Positions 17,001 to 25,485 of a DNA stretch of 64,000 bases are shown here, piece by piece. The stretch's first letter is position 1. Each line of letters starts with the position of its first letter. A program made the position numbers and the translations under genes. The notes under the pieces were generated by a model. That model was not told the origin of the DNA, ran no database searches, and worked only from the letters and a program-made list of their open reading frames with translations. Source of the stretch: Solibacillus merdavium. GTDB taxonomy: Bacteria; Bacillota; Bacilli; Bacillales_A; Planococcaceae. The DNA is taken from contig NZ_JACSPW010000001.1 in the NCBI RefSeq assembly GCF_014836935.1, positions 1 to 64,000 of the forward strand, given 5' to 3'.

Positions 17001-18098
17001 GCGCGTACCTTTATATCAAAATATAATGCGATTGGTAAAGCGTATGAAAAATTGTCTATGTCAGAGCGTGCATTGCTTTTAAATACCGAGAAGTTTTTAG
17101 GCGATTTCACTTCAATATTTAAAGTAATGAATGCTATTAACTCGATTAAACCTTCAAGCAAAACATTTGTTGAAGAAACTCAGGCTGCAAGAGCTTTATT
17201 TAATGCATTACCAGTGAATTTGGCAGCCCAAATTTCGAATTTGGCAACATTGCAAGAGCATGAATTGAACGTTGAAGGCGGCGCCAGAGTAGACGCGATG
17301 ATTCGTGCGTTAAATACCGTATCACCAAATGAGTTTATCTCAAAAGTAAAAGAAGCACGCGAAGCCTTTAAATCGTTAAACTCTGCAAACAAAAAAGGTG
17401 TTACTTTAGAATCGGAATTAAAAGAGCAAGAAAAGTATATTAAGCCAATTGAAGCGGCGATTAAGGCTATCGACGGTCTAAGCAATCCAAGAAATGATTT
17501 AAGCCGTCAATTTAATACGGTAAATAATGCATTGAAAAAATTGGATGACAAACAAAAGCAATATGTCACTAACATGGACCAGTATTCAAATTTATCAAAT
17601 GTTATTCATGTTTACACATTAATTGAAGGATTAAAGCCGAATGATAAGTACTTCCAAGGAAATATGGAGGCCGCTAAGCTGGCGTATGACAGACTATCGG
17701 AAGAAGAAAAACTAAAGGTTACAAACTATTATAAGTTACAGCAGTCCGTACTTGATATGACAGAAGTCCAAAAAGTGACGACAATCATTGCGTCATTAAA
17801 TTCTTCTTCAAGTAACTTCGAAACAGATGTAACAAATGCATTAGCAGCATATAAAGCTCTTCCTGCTGGATCAAAGCGACAAGTATTGAACTATTCGAAC
17901 CTTCAGCAAGCTGAAAGAGATTTAAAGGCAGCGCAACGCGTCATAAAACAAATTGATGAGTTGGATGCAACATTAAGAACTTATGCCTCAAGAGCAAACT
18001 CAGCAAAAACGGCTTACGAACGCTTAACAGTCGATCAAAAAGCATTAGTGAAAAATTATAATAAACTTCAGGCGGCAATTTTTGAATTAGGATTATAG
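14007..18098 (+). CDS. Large exported helical-repeat protein without SLH domain
   Basis: A 1363-residue protein with a signal peptide (residues 1-29, ending VQA). It carries a degenerate ~70-90-residue helical repeat, clearest in the C-terminal two thirds. Each unit has a pattern like I-x-L-x5-F-x3-V-x2-A-R-x-A-Y-x2-L-x4-K-x-L-V-x-N-Y-x2-L, e.g. ARNSYDSLSKSDQKLVMNY and AKTAYERLTVDQKALVKNY. Such 'AYxxLTxxQKxLVxNY' repeats are common in secreted proteins of Paenibacillus and Lysinibacillus relatives. It has no SLH, LPXTG, lipobox or C-terminal membrane segment, so how it stays at the surface, if it does, is unclear. Ribosome site AGGAAGGGA precedes ATG 14007. A long stalk or adhesin-like filament is a reasonable guess only. 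Confidence 0.75.
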   Translation: MKKNLKVGLMAGLLITPAIVAQTGEVQASETSTPFNVVASITAEGLLNSFKESNEGLPSENIEQIEQVIKAERTKFNTMSDNERTILGDSNVKLIDSKIKYLEGYIVARKDAVSLSNLVGKLTTTNKNLVADTNQALVELQDLKDKFSELSIDLSTAASGAGITSTDFLSTLKYYDGNGEDKFIEQFVTQELIGKLDDKKEDVEKIDTFIKDSITPIIIASQANIIIKDTYVSAVEVARKAFSEIPDTDIFKETLKIQIVKDTVGIEQFIKDAELDITKAKSVEDKIEDIKVNPPTSTTFNSKVTAIVTEYGKLSDLQKALVTNYDAMESYNKALNIVTDITKLTKLTPNSEKFREDIHTIWESYVKLNTIEKTFVTNALKLEEMKSAVDNATGVEVQITGINIANAGMKVAEARKAYNDLFGNRKYVLKEALELLNSWEKSSSTAANVIKLIDGIKTDVLVNLDDKNLADTKKLSSVTGFVTKVRSAESSYMKVKAGEGEPETNEQKLITNRARLEALMPIANIADQVAKLKVTSATYADDLITAQNALNGWDTFKSAIPSNDAQNIEKLHGFLKTYLQALQDEQALAVKMDADILTLKNATSIDLQQIVITRETYNSLSSNGKRLVKNVKILNDLERANKAALDTIKAIDAIDVKAKDFARKTTTVETSYSKLTEPMKAVVYNYAKLEELLPIAKLMQEIDVIRPTAKDFKEKLSTAKNKFDELLRGYTELTNPSTNLDIIKAKLHTDYGYKLTKFQAVVTSASIIEQRIDALQTKSGEGFITDLAEVSALYKGLDSTTKRNVSNAKQLTDLERDYKASLRVIEQINKLPVHTDRSYSNKVSAAQKAYDRLTDKQKRDVFNYDSKLKNILKAADLIARIEKLRVGSKTYETDVAAIRGEYSVLSTTEQGLVHNITKLATAESGVSSAKEVMALIEIAIPTAENYIQKLIDARNSYDSLSKSDQKLVMNYKDLTTRERTVKPVLKLDADILALDPSNARTFISKYNAIGKAYEKLSMSERALLLNTEKFLGDFTSIFKVMNAINSIKPSSKTFVEETQAARALFNALPVNLAAQISNLATLQEHELNVEGGARVDAMIRALNTVSPNEFISKVKEAREAFKSLNSANKKGVTLESELKEQEKYIKPIEAAIKAIDGLSNPRNDLSRQFNTVNNALKKLDDKQKQYVTNMDQYSNLSNVIHVYTLIEGLKPNDKYFQGNMEAAKLAYDRLSEEEKLKVTNYYKLQQSVLDMTEVQKVTTIIASLNSSSSNFETDVTNALAAYKALPAGSKRQVLNYSNLQQAERDLKAAQRVIKQIDELDATLRTYASRANSAKTAYERLTVDQKALVKNYNKLQAAIFELGL

Positions 18099-18184
18099 GA
18101 AGTTTTCTGGAATTGATCACTTGTAATTTTAAAAAAAATTGATAATATAAAAAAGAACTATATTCTGTTTGGCAATTTTTAAAA

Positions 18185-18220
18185 ATACCTTTTGCGTTAT
18201 TCGTAAAAGGTATATTTTTT
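18185..18220 (+). terminator. Terminator after the helical-repeat gene
   Basis: ATACCTTTTGCG (18185-18196) pairs with CGTAAAAGGTAT (18202-18213) with one G-T pair, followed by a T-run. Confidence 0.8.
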
Positions 18221-18332
18221 ATTCTTTGAGGATGAAAAGTAATAATATAATTGCATTGCGAATAATTGTGAGTCTAGCAAATTTATCATAGTATAATTGT
18301 AAGAAATGACACATTAAGGGGGCTTTTTTGGG

Positions 18333-19394
18333 TTGAAACGATTTTTAGTAGTGGGGTTTATTATCGCTTGTCTATTACAAATACAAACTCCAGCGTCTTA
18401 TGCACAAACAGCTCCAAACTTTACTGATGTGAAAAGTAGTTATTGGGCAGCACCGGTAATTTACGAACTAGCTGGAAAAGGCTATATGGAAGGATATGCA
18501 GATGGCACTTTCAAGCCGAATAGTATGACTACTCGTGCGGAGGCGGCTAGTATAATAGCACGGACTATGGGGATAGATTTGACAACCGATTTTGTTCCAA
18601 ACTTTAGCGACGTTCCGAGCAATCATTCATATTATAAGGAAATTACTAAGCTCGCTGAATTAGGGATTATTCAAAATGAAAGCAAATTTAATCCTGAAGC
18701 GCCTTTAAAGCGCGCACATATTTCGAAAATGATTGCCCTTGCCTATTCGGTTGAAGTTGATTCAAAAAATAAAGCGAAATTTAAAGATTTACCGAAAGTC
18801 TATTGGGCAAAGGACTATATCGAATCATTGGCGGATGTAGGAATTGTAAAAGGGAAGACAGCTACAACTTTTGAACCAAACGAATTTGTGACACGTGCCC
18901 ATGTGGCCGCATTAACAAAGCGCGGTATGAAATTTAGGCAAGATGTCGTAAGTTTAGAAGTAGTGTATGACCTTTTACAGAAAGACTATATTGATACAGT
19001 CAATCACTATAAGCAATGGGAAAAGAAAATACTGGATCTAGTTAATAAGGAACGTATAAATGCGGGGTATTCATCGGTCAATCAAGATTTAAAGTTAACA
19101 CAAATCGCCATTATAAAGGCTAAGGATATGGTGAAGCGAAATTACTTCGAGCATTACTCGACGTTTTACGGCAACCCATGGGATTTGGCAACATTGTTTG
19201 ATTATGAATATACAAGCTATGGAGAAAATTTAGCCCGTAATTTCAAAACACCTGAAACGACTGTTGCGGGATGGATGTCTTCGCCGAAACATCGGGAAAA
19301 TATATTAAAGAGTACTTTTACTCATATGGGCATTGGTATCGAGAAAGATAAAAAAGGAAAATATTATGTAGTTCAGCATTTTTCTAGTAAATAA
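18333..19394 (+). CDS. SLH-anchored CAP (SCP/PR-1-like) domain protein
   Basis: A 353-residue exported protein starting at TTG 18333, placed by AAGGGGGC at 18315-18322. The signal peptide ends near residue 25 (SYAQ). Three SLH domains follow (about 28-200; TTRAE is close to the canonical motif). The C-terminal ~120 residues form a CAP domain like YkwD of Bacillus: LVNKERINAGYSSV, the His in YFEHYS, GENLAR, and HRENILKSTFTHMGIG. Bacterial CAP proteins are secreted, their biochemical role is unsettled, and some are spore- or wall-associated. TATAAT at 18292-18297 could be its -10. The product should be held on the wall by the SLH triplet. Confidence 0.9.
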   Translation: MKRFLVVGFIIACLLQIQTPASYAQTAPNFTDVKSSYWAAPVIYELAGKGYMEGYADGTFKPNSMTTRAEAASIIARTMGIDLTTDFVPNFSDVPSNHSYYKEITKLAELGIIQNESKFNPEAPLKRAHISKMIALAYSVEVDSKNKAKFKDLPKVYWAKDYIESLADVGIVKGKTATTFEPNEFVTRAHVAALTKRGMKFRQDVVSLEVVYDLLQKDYIDTVNHYKQWEKKILDLVNKERINAGYSSVNQDLKLTQIAIIKAKDMVKRNYFEHYSTFYGNPWDLATLFDYEYTSYGENLARNFKTPETTVAGWMSSPKHRENILKSTFTHMGIGIEKDKKGKYYVVQHFSSK

Positions 19395-19417
19395 TATGGT
19401 AAATTCTAGTGTTCTAC

Positions 19418-19434
19418 ATTACAGTAATATTACA
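19418..19434 (-). promoter_or_regulatory. Candidate WalR-type direct repeat (minus orientation)
   Basis: Two copies of ATTACA (19418-19423 and 19429-19434) are separated by 5 nt, which on the minus strand reads TGTAAT-N5-TGTAAT, an exact match to the WalR consensus TGTWAH-N5-TGTWAH. It lies between the CAP gene and the SLH-NlpC/P60 gene, but 240 nt upstream of the latter and before a terminator. About one chance match is expected in a window of this size, so this may be fortuitous. Confidence 0.3.
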
Positions 19435-19466
19435 ATAGGAGTTTAGTATTAATAGATTTTCTATTT

Positions 19467-19511
19467 AAAACACGTAATTCTCGCTTAAACGCAGGGATTA
19501 CGTGTTTTTTG
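19467..19511 (+). terminator. Terminator after the CAP gene
   Basis: AAAACACGTAAT (19467-19478) pairs perfectly with 19497-19508, followed by T. Confidence 0.85.
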
Positions 19512-19676
19512 TTTTTATATTAAAAATGCTAGAACTGTTACACAAGTGAAAAATAATATCACAACAATATATGTTACCCTGTTATTAGGTTAAATAAACA
19601 TGAACTAAAAGATTTTCTGTTATGTTATACCTCGAATTTTAGTATCGAGGCCTAGTTGAAGGGAGTTTCAAGTTAA

Positions 19677-20615
19677 GTGAAAAAGAAAATTTTATTACCG
19701 ATCTTTGCAACTTTCATGATTTTTTCAGGTGTAGGGACGGGTTCGAATACAGTACAAGCATCATCAGTTTCAGAATTAACAGCAACAGCTTCTAAATATA
19801 TCGGTGTACCATACGTTTATGGAGGAACAACAGCAAGCGGGTTAGATTGTTCTGGCTTTACTAAATTAGTGTTCAGTCAATTAGGACATGATTTAAGCCG
19901 TACAGCAGCTGCTCAATATAAACAAGGGAAAGCCATTTCAAAATCAGATTTACAACCAGGCGATTTAGTATTTTTCAATACAAGCGGTGGCGTTTCCCAT
20001 GTGGGTATTTCATTAGGTGGTAACAAGTTTATCCATGCTGGTACAAGCACAGGCGTAACTGAATCTAGTTTAACTTCTTCTTATTGGGGGAAAAGATATG
20101 TTGGCGCAAAACGTGTAGCGAGCTTTGGAGAAAGTGAAAAAGTAGTTGCAGCAGCATCTTCTATTGAAAAAGAAGAAGTAAAGAACTCAGCAATCGATTT
20201 CACTGTTTATGCATCTCGTGGTGAAGTAGCAATTCAATTAGCAGAAACTTTAGGCTTAGACACATCTGATACAAATTCATCGTTTACGGATATTAAATCA
20301 TCATCAAAATATGCAGGTGCAACAACAGCACTTTATAAACTAGGCATTTTCACAGGTGATGAAAATGGTAAATTCAATGCTGGTTCACCATTAACTCGTG
20401 CTCAAATGGCAAAAGTATTAGTAAAAGCATTTGATTTAACAATGTCAACAGACAATTTAAAGTTTACAGATGTCCCAGCATCACATTGGGCACATGACGA
20501 CATTTCGATTTTAGCATCAAACGGCATCACAGTTGGTAAAGGTGATGGCACATTCGGTACAAACGATAATGTTATGTTAAAACATTTAACGGCTTTCATT
20601 AACCGTTTACAGTAA
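19677..20615 (+). CDS. NlpC/P60 endopeptidase with C-terminal SLH domains
   Basis: A 312-residue exported peptidoglycan endopeptidase. Start GTG 19677, with GAAGGGAG at 19658-19665. The signal peptide is residues 1-28. The NlpC/P60 domain spans about 32-152 with Cys58 in LDCSGF, His108 in SHVGI and His120 in FIHAG as the expected triad. This family cuts D-gamma-glutamyl-diaminopimelate links in peptide stems. The C-terminal part holds SLH domains; the first is shortened and has ASRGE in place of the full unit, the second has LTRA and the third is diverged. This hydrolase-first order is the reverse of the amidase next door. A small stem (CCTCGA 19630-19635 with TCGAGG 19645-19650) lies in its leader. 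Confidence 0.9.
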   Translation: MKKKILLPIFATFMIFSGVGTGSNTVQASSVSELTATASKYIGVPYVYGGTTASGLDCSGFTKLVFSQLGHDLSRTAAAQYKQGKAISKSDLQPGDLVFFNTSGGVSHVGISLGGNKFIHAGTSTGVTESSLTSSYWGKRYVGAKRVASFGESEKVVAAASSIEKEEVKNSAIDFTVYASRGEVAIQLAETLGLDTSDTNSSFTDIKSSSKYAGATTALYKLGIFTGDENGKFNAGSPLTRAQMAKVLVKAFDLTMSTDNLKFTDVPASHWAHDDISILASNGITVGKGDGTFGTNDNVMLKHLTAFINRLQ

Positions 20616-20685
20616 TTTTATATAAAATTTAGTAACTTCTACATATATCAACAGATATACCTTGCAGGGAAGTACTTACTTATGA

Positions 20686-20720
20686 GAAACACAAACGAAA
20701 ATTGTTTGTGTTTCTTTTTT
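20686..20720 (+). terminator. Terminator after the NlpC/P60-SLH gene
   Basis: GAAACACAAAC (20686-20696) pairs perfectly with 20704-20714, followed by six T. Confidence 0.9.
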
Positions 20721-20865
20721 ATTTGCCTTAATTAGAACCCGGCCTTTATCGTGTATAAGAGTAACATAAAGTAGAAAAATATCAATTTACTAACTTTACT
20801 GCATATTAATTTTATGAATTATTTGGTAAAATGGTAAATATCTAATAGAAGGGAGGATTTAAACA

Positions 20866-22875
20866 TTGTCTATACGTAGTTTCATCATGACGGTGACAAT
20901 CATCTTCATGTCAATGTTCCCATTAAATATGGTAGATGCCAGCACAAGCTTTGCCGATGTCCCTTCTACAAACGGGGCATACGGAGAGATTTCTTATTTA
21001 GTAAATGCAGGTGTCATCAAGGGGTACACTGAAAAGGGGAAAACCCTGTACAAGCCAAATGCACAAGTAACGCGTGGACAGGCGGCGAAAATGGTGGTTG
21101 TTGCAACGAAGAACAAACCGTTAACTGTACAAAATTCTTCGTTTTCTGATGTGACAATAGGAACAGAGCTTTCAGGATATGTAGAAAGTGCAGTAAAATT
21201 AGGATTTTTCTCAGAGCAATCAAAAGGGAAATTCGCACCAAATACACCTTTAACACGTGAAGAAATGAGTAAAGTTTTAGCGATTGCTTTTAACTTAAAT
21301 ACGAACGAAACAGGTAAGCTGGAAGTACCTTTTAAAGATATAAATCCAACCTACAGCTATTATCCGTATGTAGCGGCAATTTACTTTAATGGAATTACAG
21401 TCGATGCAGAAAAGTATAATCCAAAAAATTCAGTAACTCGTGCACAGTTTGCTTCATTTATCGCACGTGCATCTTCAGAAAAGTATCGTCTACCTCTGCC
21501 TATTCAAGGAGTTAGCGTACCTGATGCTTCCGCTGCGATTGCATCTGCTAAAGCAAAAGTTGATAACCTGAATGTACGATTATCTGCTTCTTCTGCTAAT
21601 ACCTCGAATGTTTTAACAAAGGTAAACTCAGGAACTTCATTTAAAGTATTTGAAGTACAGCAGGATGGTTGGCTGAAAGTTTCACATGAAGGGCGATATG
21701 CCTATGTTTATAAAGATTATGTTGATTTTACTGATGAATCAGGGCAGCTAATAAATAAAGTACAAAAAAATGTTTACGCACTAAACGATATTCAAGTCTA
21801 TCAAAAGCGTGATGTGAGTTCAGATATTGTTAGTTCCGTAGCAGATAAAGAAAAAATTGCCGTTTATGGCACGGTTGGTAATTGGTATGTCACTTTAATT
21901 AATGGTTTACCAGGCTATGTCCGTATTTCGCAAACACAGGATACGTTGCCGGTAGAAGAGGTTGTGACACCACCTGTAGTAGAGCAGGACAAGCCAGCTA
22001 CTGAAGCTCCTCCAACAGTAGTGGAAGAGGAACAAAATACACCAGAATCTCCTACTGAAATTGAAGGGGATATTGGCGAACAGGAAATACCAGTGACACC
22101 TCCACAACTGCTTTTAACGAATACGATTGGTAAAGCGACAGTTGATGCATTACATATTCGTGAATCAGCTTTAGGCACATCTCGTTCACTTGGCCAAATT
22201 AAACGAGGAACACTTGTAGAAGTACATTCGTTATCGGGAAATTGGGCGGAAATATCTTATAACGGTATTAATGGCTATATTAATAAAACTTATTTACAGC
22301 TGCTTAACCAAAAAGGTACCGCTGTAAAAGACCGTATTATCGTGCTAGACCCGGGGCATGGCGGGAAAGATCCTGGAGCAGTTAAAAAAAATGCACGTGA
22401 AAAGGAAATCGTTTTAAAAGTTGCCAACTTAGTTAAGCAAAAGCTAGAAAAAGACGGTGCAACGGTAAAAATGACTCGTATAGGTGATACGTACCCGAGC
22501 TTGGAAGAACGTGTTAAATATGCGAAAAATGAAAACGGTGAGATTTTCGTCAGTCTACATGCAAATGCAGCTTCAAAAGAAACGGCAAAAGGGACAGAAA
22601 CATTTTACAGTGTCACATCTAATGCAAATGAAAAAGAAGATTTCGCATTAGCAACTGCCATCAATAATGAAATTGTTAAAAATGCTAAAATGTACAATCG
22701 TGGTGTAAAGCGTGCAGATTATGTTGTCATTAAGGGACAAGTCATGCCGGCTGTATTAGTAGAACTAGGTTTCTTAACAAATGACGATGATTACAATAAA
22801 TTAGTATCTGATGACTACATCGAAATTTTCGCTCAATCTATATACAACGGAATTGTCGAATATTACACGAAATAG
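20866..22875 (+). CDS. SLH-SH3-N-acetylmuramoyl-L-alanine amidase (Amidase_3)
   Basis: A 669-residue exported autolysin. Start TTG 20866 with AAGGGAGG at 20849-20856. The signal peptide ends near residue 25. Three SLH domains follow (about 27-205; VTRG, LTRE, VTRA), then SH3-like modules, a Pro/Glu/Thr-rich linker (about 365-415) and another SH3 module with VDALHIRESALGTSR. The catalytic Amidase_3 domain begins near 490, with zinc ligands expected at His498 (DPGHGG), Glu512, His565 (SLHANA) and the catalytic Glu633 (VELGFL). It cleaves the bond between MurNAc and L-Ala. The SLH triplet should position it at the outer wall, where it may act in cell separation. Confidence 0.93.
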   Translation: MSIRSFIMTVTIIFMSMFPLNMVDASTSFADVPSTNGAYGEISYLVNAGVIKGYTEKGKTLYKPNAQVTRGQAAKMVVVATKNKPLTVQNSSFSDVTIGTELSGYVESAVKLGFFSEQSKGKFAPNTPLTREEMSKVLAIAFNLNTNETGKLEVPFKDINPTYSYYPYVAAIYFNGITVDAEKYNPKNSVTRAQFASFIARASSEKYRLPLPIQGVSVPDASAAIASAKAKVDNLNVRLSASSANTSNVLTKVNSGTSFKVFEVQQDGWLKVSHEGRYAYVYKDYVDFTDESGQLINKVQKNVYALNDIQVYQKRDVSSDIVSSVADKEKIAVYGTVGNWYVTLINGLPGYVRISQTQDTLPVEEVVTPPVVEQDKPATEAPPTVVEEEQNTPESPTEIEGDIGEQEIPVTPPQLLLTNTIGKATVDALHIRESALGTSRSLGQIKRGTLVEVHSLSGNWAEISYNGINGYINKTYLQLLNQKGTAVKDRIIVLDPGHGGKDPGAVKKNAREKEIVLKVANLVKQKLEKDGATVKMTRIGDTYPSLEERVKYAKNENGEIFVSLHANAASKETAKGTETFYSVTSNANEKEDFALATAINNEIVKNAKMYNRGVKRADYVVIKGQVMPAVLVELGFLTNDDDYNKLVSDDYIEIFAQSIYNGIVEYYTK

Positions 22876-22880
22876 TTTTT

Positions 22881-22930
22881 AAAATCTGAGTTGCTTTCTT
22901 TATTATAAGGGAAGGGGCTCGGATTTTTTT
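22881..22930 (+). terminator. Terminator after the amidase gene
   Basis: AAAATCTGAG (22881-22890) pairs with CTCGGATTTT (22918-22927) over a long loop with one G-T pair; T-run follows. Confidence 0.65.
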
Positions 22931-22955
22931 TATTAGGAGATCCTTTTGCTTGAAG

Positions 22956-23110
22956 TGGCGATTAAATTTGGAAAATGGACATTATAAAATGAAATTGGCG
23001 AATATCTACTTGAAAATGTCTAATATAGGATAGAAAGTAGATATTAAGTAAAGGTAAATGGCGATTATCTTTAAATTTTTGTCTATTAAAAGTCGTGAAG
23101 TGGCGAATAT
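22956..23110. repeat. Degenerate 21-bp-period array, core TGKCGAWTAW (8 units)
   Basis: Cores begin at 22956 (TGGCGATTAA), 22976 (TGGACATTAT), 22996 (TGGCGAATAT), 23017 (TGTCTAATAT), 23038 (TAGATATTAA), 23059 (TGGCGATTAT), 23080 (TGTCTATTAA) and 23101 (TGGCGAATAT). Intervals are 20, 20, 21, 21, 21, 21, 21. The core and period match the array at 13681. It fills the space between the terminators of two convergent genes, starting 26 nt after the first and ending 12 nt before the second. Spacers of about 11 nt are unrelated and there is no open frame. Confidence 0.8.
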
Positions 23111-23121
23111 AATATTTATAC

Positions 23122-23165
23122 AAAAAATCCAGTACCTCGATTAAAACCGAGGCACTGGATTTTTA
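23122..23165 (-). terminator. Terminator of the SLH-glucosaminidase gene
   Basis: Arms 23123-23139 (AAAAATCCAGTACCTCG) and 23148-23164 pair with one mismatch. T-rich on both strands, so it may work in both directions. Confidence 0.85.
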
Positions 23166-23167
23166 AG

Positions 23168-25189
23168 TTAATTTCCTGGAATTAGCTGAACTAAATCGGC
23201 ACGTACCCAACCATGTTTGGCAGGTGGGTTATTATCAGAAAGAATTTTGTACCATACATAGCCGTCTGAACCTGTTGTTTCTTCAACGATCACGACTGGG
23301 TAACCGAATACCCCGGTTTCACCTACATATTTTGCTTTATAAGTGAATTGAACTGGTGCGTTTGTTGTTGGCTCAGTACGGATATTTACTAAATGACCGT
23401 TTTCATATGATACAAACCCTAATTTAGCTTGTTTGTAATCCTTTTTACCGAATCGATTGTCCATACGATACATATGACCGGCAATTTTACTGCCCCAGAA
23501 TGGATCGGATGCGTAGTGAACGTTCATACCTGACGTTTTATTGCCAGGTGCTGCTCCTTTTGCATAACCGCCTGATTGTGGTGCATAGTTTAAGTTCACA
23601 TAGCGATTTATAAAGGCCAACACACTATCATCACGAGATGCATAAGTTTCGCCTAATGTAGGGTCAGTGTCAAAAACTTTTATACCGAAAATATTATTTT
23701 TTGATAAGGCATTTTTACTTACCCCGTAATCACCTTCGTGCATTGATGCCGCTAAAATAAATAATGCATTTACATTATACTGTGCTTCCACCTGCTTCAA
23801 TAACTGGCCCATACCGATTAAACGAGATTCAATCGGTGCTTTAGCGTATTGAGGAGAAGTTGGAATCGCCTGACGCTCCAATAATAGTGTCATAATCATA
23901 TTATCTAACTCTTCAGCAGTATAGTTGGAAGGCTGACGAATTGATTGGAATTGGAAGTAAGGATAATGTGTCCCTACTTTTTTCGTTAAGAATACATCAG
24001 AATAGAAGTTTACACCATCCTGGCTGTAATATTGCATGCCGCGTTGCATAAATGCTGGTGCTTCACTAATTACATAATCCCAATTATATTTTTGCAAAAT
24101 ATGATTGTACGTACGATGTGTTAAGTAACCGCCATCAACAAAATAGAAGTCTTGTCCCTTAATCAGACTTGTAGGTGTTAATGTTACTTCATCGATTTTC
24201 ACATAGCCTTTTGTGTCGGCTAATTGAACGATTGCGTATTGATCATTACTGCCGATATACTTAAATTGCGAGCCCTCAACAGCATAGGATAAGGACTTTT
24301 TGAAATCTTTATCTGCATAAACTGTTGTCGTATTCGCTTTGGTATCAGCTGCAGAAGCAATACCTGCAGACATTTTAATAATTTTGTCGCCTTTTAATAT
24401 AAGGTTTGAACCAGAAGTAGTTAATGCTGCTTCTGCTTGGTCATAGTTAAAGTAAACAGTAGAATTTTTGTCAATAACACCTTTTGAAATTTTACCTACA
24501 TAATAAACATTCGGATTTGGAGCAGGTGGTGTTACAACAGGACCTGCATTACTGTCATCTTCTTTTACAGCAAAACTTTCAATAGTGCTATTCATCCGGA
24601 ATAAAAACGCAGCGGCATGACCAATTGTCGCATTTCCTTGTGGGTCAAAAAATACACCATTTTTTGTATGTGATCCGCGGATAATGTTGTAATAAACATT
24701 TGTAGCTACTGCAGGTTTGAACTGGTCGCTTATTTTGTTATTGTCTTTAAATGTTAAAGGTTGTCCATCAAGCGGAACGTTAGAATAGCGAAGCGCTTTT
24801 TGTAAAAAGCCTGCCATATGCTGGCGCGTAATCTTTTCATTTGGACGGAATGTGCCATCAGGATAACCACTTAAAATATTTGCCCCCGCAGCAGCCTGAA
24901 TATCAAGTGTAAGTCCATTGCCAGCTTTTAAATCTTTAAAAGTATATGTAGAAGAAGCTGGTAACTGAAGTGCACGCGTTATATATGAAGCGAATTCTCC
25001 ACGAGTAACAGCGCGGTTCGGGTTATAGTTACCTTTACTGTCAGGTTGTATAACACCTAGATTTGACCAATATGTTAATTCATTCACCATTTGGTGGCCT
25101 TTAATATCATTTGCATGAGATGTTGACTGTGTTGTAAAAGACAAAGCTACGACAAAAGCGAGTGCTAGTCCAATTATTTTTTTAAACAC
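23168..25189 (-). CDS. SLH-anchored N-acetylglucosaminidase with SH3 modules
   Basis: A 673-residue exported autolysin. Start GTG 25189, with AAAGGAG 9 nt before it on the minus strand. The signal peptide (about 1-26) is followed by three SLH domains (about 30-200; VTRGE, ITRQ, and a diverged third), a linker, an SH3-like region (about 225-340), a region of unclear fold, then a glucosaminidase domain (about 455-590) with AASMHEGDYGVS and NNIFGIKVFD, the Glu of HEGDYG being the likely catalytic acid. A last SH3-like module ends the protein. It should cut glycan strands between GlcNAc and MurNAc. It faces the amidase gene convergently, and a WalR-type repeat lies about 90 nt upstream. Confidence 0.9.
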   Translation of the reverse strand: MFKKIIGLALAFVVALSFTTQSTSHANDIKGHQMVNELTYWSNLGVIQPDSKGNYNPNRAVTRGEFASYITRALQLPASSTYTFKDLKAGNGLTLDIQAAAGANILSGYPDGTFRPNEKITRQHMAGFLQKALRYSNVPLDGQPLTFKDNNKISDQFKPAVATNVYYNIIRGSHTKNGVFFDPQGNATIGHAAAFLFRMNSTIESFAVKEDDSNAGPVVTPPAPNPNVYYVGKISKGVIDKNSTVYFNYDQAEAALTTSGSNLILKGDKIIKMSAGIASAADTKANTTTVYADKDFKKSLSYAVEGSQFKYIGSNDQYAIVQLADTKGYVKIDEVTLTPTSLIKGQDFYFVDGGYLTHRTYNHILQKYNWDYVISEAPAFMQRGMQYYSQDGVNFYSDVFLTKKVGTHYPYFQFQSIRQPSNYTAEELDNMIMTLLLERQAIPTSPQYAKAPIESRLIGMGQLLKQVEAQYNVNALFILAASMHEGDYGVSKNALSKNNIFGIKVFDTDPTLGETYASRDDSVLAFINRYVNLNYAPQSGGYAKGAAPGNKTSGMNVHYASDPFWGSKIAGHMYRMDNRFGKKDYKQAKLGFVSYENGHLVNIRTEPTTNAPVQFTYKAKYVGETGVFGYPVVIVEETTGSDGYVWYKILSDNNPPAKHGWVRADLVQLIPGN

Positions 25190-25271
25190 ATATTCACGCT
25201 CCTTTCCCTATTTGGTTATTTTAACAATTTATGAGAGTGAATAATAGATAAATAGTAATTCTTTATTCGTT

Positions 25272-25299
25272 TGTAATATAATTGTAATTAAATTGTTTA
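25272..25299. promoter_or_regulatory. Candidate WalR-type site upstream of the glucosaminidase gene
   Basis: On the plus strand TGTAAT (25272-25277) and TGTAAT (25283-25288) are 5 nt apart, an exact TGTWAH-N5-TGTWAH match, and TGTTTA (25294-25299) continues the 11-nt period with one mismatch. WalR controls wall hydrolase genes in Bacillus and Staphylococcus. The gene served would be on the minus strand, 83 nt away, so the repeat is inverted relative to it. The rest of 25190-25485 also holds an inverted repeat (AGTAGATTTA 25324-25333 with 25354-25363). Confidence 0.45.
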
Positions 25300-25485
25300 A
25301 TGGTGTGTGATAGAGAAAAATGAAGTAGATTTAACAAATATGAAACTAAAAGCTAAATCTACTTAGTAAATGAAGGGAATCGAGCTTAACAATAAAAGGC
25401 GCGTAGAAGTAAATGGGAGACATGGAGACAAAGTGTGGAGGATACGATTCATATGAAAGGTGACTTACATATGAAAGATGAATCT

